Shown here in pieces: positions 5,847 through 8,799 of a stretch of DNA of 8,799 nt; within the stretch, counting starts at the first letter, position 1, and each line of letters begins with the position of its first letter. Location: assembly GCA_003520455.1 (NCBI GenBank), contig DOUV01000006.1:1-8799 (forward strand). Reading direction: 5' to 3'. The DNA comes from Chloroflexota bacterium (lineage in GTDB: Bacteria; Chloroflexota; Anaerolineae; Ardenticatenales; Ardenticatenaceae). Made by a program: the position numbers and the translations under genes. Under the pieces are notes generated by a model. That model saw only the letters and a program-made list of their open reading frames with translations. It was not told the DNA's origin and did not search any database.

Positions 5847-6572
5847 TCACCGGGCAGTGGCCGGCTGCCAGTGCGCCCCCCCTTGCGGGCTGCGCCGTTG
5901 CCCGATCGGACGCAGCGGGGCGGCCGCATCTCGGAAAGCGACGGAGGCACTGTGGCCGCAGGCAAGGCAGACCCATCCCGCGCCTACCTGCCACGCTGCT
6001 GGCGGGAAGGGCGTTCCGCCGAGGACGGCGAAGCCCTCTGGCGCTTCTCGCTCGAGGAAGTGGGCGGGGCGCGACGCCGGCTTGGCTTGACGACCCTGGA
6101 AGCGTTTCTCGCCCTTGTCTCGGCCAAGCCTTCGCCGGGCGCCCGCACCGAGGCGGGCGGGATTGTCACTCCCAGCCGGCGGTACGCCTAGTCCCAGCCA
6201 GCCCTCTATCTCGGCAAGGACCTGATTCAAACGCGGCTGGTCGGTGGGGGCAAGACGATCTGCTGCTCCAATGTGCTTGTGGTGAGGGTGGGTTGCGATT
6301 TCAGGATGGTGGGGAGCGTTGTCGTAGCGAAAGACGCGTTTCCCCGCGCGGAGGTACCTATACGCATAATGCACGCGGACAGGATAGCCCAACTCAGTGC
6401 TGACGACCTCATAAATGTCGAGGGAAGAACCATCCCAGAAATAGACTCGACAACGTACAAGCCCGTTGTAGTTATCCGAGGCAAGGAACGTGATGGGTTC
6501 CTCGACTTGACCAACGCGGATATTCTGCCGCAAGCTGCGTTCGATGGAGGCAAAGTAGTCGTCAATCGTCAA
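5847..6572 (-). CDS. TumE-like toxin (DUF6516 family) with run-on C-terminal extension
   Basis: Putative toxin of the TumE/DUF6516 type-II toxin-antitoxin family; its cellular target is not known to me. Residues 1-126 (6572 down to 6195) carry the family pattern: TIDDYFASIERSL at the start, CRVYFWDGSSLDIYE in the middle, then HYAYRYL, FRYDNAPHHPE, HPHHKH and a final LAEIEGWL, where such proteins usually stop. The start chosen is TTG 6572-6570, which overlaps the antitoxin's TGA by 4 bp (TTGA); an in-frame ATG at 6650 would overlap the antitoxin by 82 bp. The frame has no stop after EIEGWL and continues for about 115 codons antisense to the small gene at 5952. The extension is low-complexity and probably not native: a TAG lies one base out of frame just after the domain (6190-6188). 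The domain is confident; activity of the extended product is doubtful. Confidence 0.72.
   Translation of the reverse strand: MTIDDYFASIERSLRQNIRVGQVEEPITFLASDNYNGLVRCRVYFWDGSSLDIYEVVSTELGYPVRVHYAYRYLRAGKRVFRYDNAPHHPEIATHPHHKHIGAADRLAPTDQPRLNQVLAEIEGWLGLGVPPAGSDNPARLGAGARRRLGRDKGEKRFQGRQAKPASRPAHFLEREAPEGFAVLGGTPFPPAAWQVGAGWVCLACGHSASVAFRDAAAPLRPIGQRRSPQGGAHWQPATAR
5952..6191 (+). CDS. Small 'CWREG...WRFSLEEV' protein, copy A
   Basis: Predicted 79-residue hypothetical protein of unknown function. It begins with GTG at 5952 behind GGAGG at 5943-5947. Residues 1-58 match the product of 8365-8574 at about three quarters identity, including the shared stretches SRAYL, RCWREG, WRFSLEEVG and TLEA. 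A matching reading frame and conserved start context in two divergent copies support real coding. After residue 58 the two proteins part company: this copy ends in an unrelated Pro/Gly/Arg-rich tail, suggesting its natural 3' end was replaced. No membrane segment is visible; a charged helical protein is likely. It lies about 130 bp downstream of the candidate SARP promoter. Unlike copy B it is not followed by the membrane-protein gene but by a convergent toxin gene. Confidence 0.65.
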   Translation: MAAGKADPSRAYLPRCWREGRSAEDGEALWRFSLEEVGGARRRLGLTTLEAFLALVSAKPSPGARTEAGGIVTPSRRYA

Positions 6573-6790
6573 GCGCCCGCTGGCTCCGAACGCTGCATAA
6601 ACTGGCGGACAGGCAAGGAGGTCAAGTACAAATGATACAGTCCTGCCCACATCATCAAATCGTCATCATCACCCCATTCGCCGTTTTGGAAACGGCGATA
6701 GAACTCGATGGTCGAGCAGCCATACTTGTCCTCGAATTCGCGCAGGCGTTCGCTCAGTTCATCAAAAGATAGCCGTTGCGCTTTGAACAT
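6569..6790 (-). CDS. TumA-like antitoxin
   Basis: Predicted 73-residue acidic protein directly upstream of, and overlapping, the TumE-like toxin gene. The central segment, with LSERLREFEDKYG, EFYRRFQNGEWGDDDD and WAGLYHLYL, is the pattern of small proteins usually paired with DUF6516 toxins, where they neutralise the toxin and often autoregulate. The start ATG (6790-6788) has GGAG 8 nt upstream on the - strand; in-frame ATGs at 6832 and 6856 lack a well-placed ribosome site and lie before the conserved part. Stop TGA (6571-6569) overlaps the toxin's TTG, giving tight translational coupling. No classical DNA-binding domain is evident by eye. Confidence 0.72.
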   Translation of the reverse strand: MFKAQRLSFDELSERLREFEDKYGCSTIEFYRRFQNGEWGDDDDLMMWAGLYHLYLTSLPVRQFMQRSEPAGA

Positions 6791-7109
6791 ACTGCTTGCT
6801 CCATCATTGATTACATTACGGTTCTTAATCATTCCTTCCGCCAACGATTCTAGCATGGACTGCAGGCACGCGTCAAACGCTCCCCCGCCTACCTGACTGT
6901 GTGACTGTGTGACTGTTCACAGTTGGGCAATCGGTCAATCAGGCAAAGGACGAATGCAACTTCCTCCGTCCCACTACCACCTTCGCCAGCGCCGCCGGCA
7001 CGGAGGCCAGCCCGGCCTCGGCCAGCGCCAGCAACACAATGATCAACTGCACCACGCTCACGCCCACCCCAACCAACGCGGCCTCGGCGACAGCCACGCA
7101 TCTGGGCTC
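6791..7109. other. Intergenic stretch upstream of the antitoxin
   Basis: No convincing gene. The antitoxin promoter should lie in the first part, but no strong -35/-10 pair was found. One + strand frame over about 6954-7120 is very rich in Thr, Ala and Ser (for example TLTPTPTNAASATATH), recalling the Thr/Pro linkers of secreted Chloroflexota proteins. It has no start codon or recognisable domain, so at best it is a gene remnant. Confidence 0.4.
6894..6917. repeat. Short tandem repeat, 3 x 8 bp
   Basis: TGACTGTG (6894-6901), TGACTGTG (6902-6909) and TGACTGTT (6910-6917) stand head to tail. The last unit is followed by CACAGT, which can pair with ACTGTG. It lies about 100 bp upstream of the antitoxin start, so an operator role is possible but unsupported. 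Confidence 0.6.
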
Positions 7110-7217
7110 TTGCCTGTGCCGGCAGGAAGAATTTCAAGACCCGGTAGGCGAAGAAAGTCTAAGAGTCGCCTAAGAGTCGCGCTGTAGACTGGATGCGGAA
7201 CCAGGTCGAGCGGGCGC
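7110..7217. repeat. Direct repeat, copy B (~108 bp)
   Basis: Second copy of the unit at 5735-5841, same orientation, about 91% identical by eye with one extra A in the AAGAAAG run. Together the copies bracket about 1.27 kb holding the small gene and the toxin-antitoxin pair. Confidence 0.85.
7159..7190 (+). promoter_or_regulatory. Candidate SARP-dependent promoter, copy B
   Basis: CTAAGAG (7159-7165), spacer TCGC, CTAAGAG (7170-7176), 8 bp, then TAGACT (7185-7190) as a -10 box. Both heptamers and the 8-bp spacing to the -10 are identical to copy A, while bases around them vary, which suggests the heptamers are under selection. The expected start point is near 7197, and the first good gene downstream is the secreted protein at 7518. 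Confidence 0.6.
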
Positions 7218-7517
7218 GCAGGCTACCACACTGGCCCTCATTGTTAACGTGCAGCAAACCAGATCCCGTTCCAAAGCCTCGTCATCCAACCAGTAGGGGC
7301 TTTCGCGGTTGAATGCGGCGGTCTCGCTGGTAATAAGGCGAGTGAAAATGCACGAGTCGAAGCAGGAGGTGAGTCGAAATGGCAGAATAGTCTACCTGAT
7401 CACGCAACACGCGAGCGAGGTTCGTGGTGAGCCACGCCGCAAAGCGGAGTCGCCTCGGACAGCACCCCACCCCGTCCTATGCCTGACTACGAACAATATT
7501 CTACGAGGAGGAAAATT
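7218..7517 (+). other. Long leader between promoter copy B and the secreted-protein gene
   Basis: No gene is supported in this 300-bp stretch. Short open frames exist on both strands (7309-7521 +, 7282-7470 -), but neither has a ribosome-binding site or a motif I recognise. One small hairpin is visible, CTCGC (7323-7327) with GCGAG (7338-7342). The last bases hold the strong GAGGAGGA ribosome site of the next gene. If copy B is the active promoter, this is an unusually long 5' untranslated region of about 320 nt. Confidence 0.4.
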
Positions 7518-8132
7518 ATGAAACGCTCACTCTGTCTCTTCATGTTGGCAGCTATGTTGATGGTGCTGACAACCACTATCGCACTGGCTCAACAACCGGA
7601 TTATGACGCGGTCAAGGCCAAGTTCGCTGGCACCACCCTGGCCGACTGGCCGGACTACGTGAAGGCGGAGCCCTTCTGTATAGATGCCAGCCTCATCGGT
7701 CAGCCGCAGTTGGGCGCAATGGGCTTTCACGCCGGCAACATGGCACTGTTCGACCTCGAGGTCAACGCTCTGGAGCCCGAGTTTCTGCTGCTGGATGGTG
7801 ACGACAACGTGGTCGGAGTGGAGTACATGGTGGTCTCCAAGGAGCAAGGACGGCCAGAGCTCCTTGGGCAACCCTTCGAAGAGTCGGACCCCCACCCGCC
7901 GGCAGTCCCGCAGCCCCACTATGACCTGCACGTCTGGTTCGTAGGCGACCCGGCGGTCCGCTTCGCGCCCTTCAACCCGGCGGTGACGTGCCCGGCAGGG
8001 ACGATGCCGCCTATGGAGATGCCCACCACGGGCGGCGAAGGCACGAATCGGCCTCTGGTCAGTGGCCTGTTGGCCCTGGTGGGTGTGTTGGCGATTCTAG
8101 CGGGTCTCAAACAACGTCATCGAGTTGCCTAG
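7518..8132 (+). CDS. Secreted protein with C-terminal MPTTG-type anchor
   Basis: Predicted 204-residue exported protein of unknown function. Residues 1-25 form a classical signal peptide (KR, hydrophobic core, ALA-QQ cleavage site). The mature domain (about 26-160) contains MGFHAGNMALFD, EPEFLLLDGDDNVVGVEYMVV and HYDLHVWFVGD, then FAPFNPAVTCP. This resembles a widespread bacterial family of small secreted proteins without assigned activity. The conserved histidines (71, 134, 138) could bind a metal, and Cys54 and Cys158 could form a disulfide. The C-terminus has MPTTGG (168-173), a hydrophobic stretch (about 179-197) and a basic end (KQRHR), the layout of a sortase-type sorting signal with Met instead of Leu. 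The ATG at 7518 follows GAGGAGGA by 5 nt. It lies downstream of promoter copy B and before a palindromic element. Confidence 0.82.
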   Translation: MKRSLCLFMLAAMLMVLTTTIALAQQPDYDAVKAKFAGTTLADWPDYVKAEPFCIDASLIGQPQLGAMGFHAGNMALFDLEVNALEPEFLLLDGDDNVVGVEYMVVSKEQGRPELLGQPFEESDPHPPAVPQPHYDLHVWFVGDPAVRFAPFNPAVTCPAGTMPPMEMPTTGGEGTNRPLVSGLLALVGVLAILAGLKQRHRVA

Positions 8133-8225
8133 AGCGCCGGTCAAGTAGTCGCTGGGCACGCGTGATCGGAGACTTCCGAAGTCTCGGAAGACTTCGGAAG
8201 TCTGACTACTTGACCGATGCTCTAG
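8129..8225. repeat. 97-bp palindromic element (MITE/REP-like), possible terminator
   Basis: Outer arms 8129-8150 and 8204-8225 are inverted repeats matching at 20 of 22 positions (CTAGAGC, then CGGTCAAGTAGTC). Inside is a perfect 14-bp inverted repeat, AGACTTCCGAAGTC (8170-8183) with its complement at 8190-8203. The left arm begins inside the stop region of the secreted-protein gene. As RNA it would form a long hairpin and could act as a bidirectional terminator, though no U-tract follows. The nested symmetry is more like a palindromic mobile element. Confidence 0.75.
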
Positions 8226-8364
8226 CATCACGAGAGATAGCCGGTCACATCGGATAACGCGGCGTTGGTGAAGTCGTGGGCCGCCGAAGAACGCCGCTCG
8301 TCGCTTCATCAACGCCGGGCCCGTTCGCCGCAATCACAAGGCATCTTGGAAAACAGGGGGCACC

Positions 8365-8574
8365 GTGGCCGAAGGCAAGGCAGACCTATCCCGCGCTTAC
8401 CTGCTGCGCTGCTGGCGGGAAGGGCATTCCGCCGAGGAGGGCGAAGCCGCCTGGCGCTTCTCGCTCGAGGAAGTTGGTGAGGAGCGGCGCCGGCGGGGGT
8501 TCATGACCCTGGAAGCGCTCCTTGCCTTCCTGCGGTCCGAGTTGGGGGGCGCGCAGGCGGAGTTGAGTCAATGA
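8365..8574 (+). CDS. Small 'CWREG...WRFSLEEV' protein, copy B
   Basis: Predicted 69-residue hypothetical protein, paralogue of the product at 5952-6191 over its first ~58 residues. GTG start with a G-rich AGGGGG site just upstream; DNA similarity to copy A extends about 25 bp before the start (GCATCT-GGAAA). The protein is highly charged, with RCWREG, WRFSLEEVG, RRRRGF and LEALLAFLRSEL, suggesting a helical cytoplasmic adaptor, but no function is known to me. The C-terminus (RSELGGAQAELSQ) looks natural. Its TGA overlaps the ATG of the membrane-protein gene by 4 bp (ATGA), so the two are probably translated together. This arrangement suggests copy A lost such a partner. Confidence 0.72.
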   Translation: MAEGKADLSRAYLLRCWREGHSAEEGEAAWRFSLEEVGEERRRRGFMTLEALLAFLRSELGGAQAELSQ

Positions 8575-8799
8575 GGAAGATTTCCATGCGTTCTCTTATC
8601 AGCAGGCTCTTCATTCCATCTGGTCTTGCTGTCGGGCTACTTATCCTGGCCCTGGGGCTGCTGCAAGGGGCCACGATCTGGAGCGTGGCCGGCCTGGCGG
8701 TCCTGGCAGGACTCTCTGCCTGCGGATGGTGGATTGCACGCTTCGGGCCGCGCCGTGTCGCCACAATCCGCAATCCGGGTAGTGTCACCCGGTATTCGC
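8571..8799 (+). CDS. Membrane protein, N-terminal part (cut by window end)
   Basis: About 76 codons are visible and the frame is open at the window end. The N-terminus is basic (MRKISMRSLISR), followed by a hydrophobic segment (about residues 17-35, GLAVGLLILALGLLQGA) and a second one (about 38-57, WSVAGLAVLAGLSACGWWIA), then the Arg-rich FGPRRV. It could be a two-helix membrane anchor or an uncleaved signal followed by a large domain; the family cannot be told. The ATG at 8571 overlaps the preceding stop and has GCGGAG 8 nt upstream; an in-frame ATG at 8586 is an alternative start. Confidence 0.65.
   Translation, partial: MRKISMRSLISRLFIPSGLAVGLLILALGLLQGATIWSVAGLAVLAGLSACGWWIARFGPRRVATIRNPGSVTRYS

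Noticed and set aside
6889..7137. 82-codon - strand and 93-codon + strand frames upstream of the antitoxin
   Set aside because: Low-complexity Arg/Gly- or His/Gln-rich translations without ribosome sites; typical chance frames.
7282..7470. Possible transposase or intron-protein remnant on the - strand
   Set aside because: The translation looked vaguely protein-like, but I could match no family motif and it has no ribosome site or partner terminal repeats.

Overview
The window reads as GC-rich bacterial DNA, most likely from Chloroflexota (Anaerolineae/Caldilineae-like). This placement is an inference. It rests on a BTAD/SARP-NB-ARC-TPR regulator, a TumE-type toxin-antitoxin pair, small 'CWREG...WRFSLEEV' proteins, palindromic interspersed repeats and an MPTTG-anchored secreted protein, not on a phylogenetic marker. 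The organism appears to decode UGA as selenocysteine at two sites while also using TGA as an ordinary stop.

Left part (1-2644, + strand): a compact redox operon. It runs from the C-terminus of a thioredoxin-reductase-like flavoprotein, to a peroxiredoxin-like (AhpC-TSA_2/SelU-type) protein, a DUF547 protein, a deiodinase-like thioredoxin-fold protein and a small zinc-ribbon-like protein. The two thioredoxin-fold genes each look broken by a TGA. In both cases the TGA sits exactly at the catalytic position of a U-x-x-C motif, the frame stays open and homologous afterwards, and a hairpin with G in its apical loop lies 17-25 nt downstream, as in bacterial SECIS elements. I therefore annotate both as full-length selenoproteins. 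Genes overlap by 4 and 14 bp, which suggests translational coupling.

Middle (2649-5588, - strand): one large AfsR-like regulator, convergent with the redox operon (4 bp between the stop codons). An 81-bp palindromic repeat is inserted in frame between its ATPase subdomains.

Right part (5589-8799): an accessory region. Two ~107-bp direct repeats (5735-5841 and 7110-7217) each hold two CTAAGAG heptamers spaced 11 bp apart and ending 8 bp before a TAGATT/TAGACT -10 box. That is the geometry of SARP-activated promoters, and one copy lies divergent from the SARP gene itself. Between the repeats are a small orphan gene (paralogue of one at 8365) and a convergent TumE/TumA-like toxin-antitoxin pair whose toxin frame runs on antisense through the small gene. 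Downstream of the second repeat is a long leader, then a secreted, membrane-anchored protein, a 97-bp palindromic element, the second small paralogue and the start of an overlapping membrane-protein gene cut by the window end.

No tRNA, rRNA or CRISPR array was recognised. All assignments come from reading motifs by eye, without a database search.
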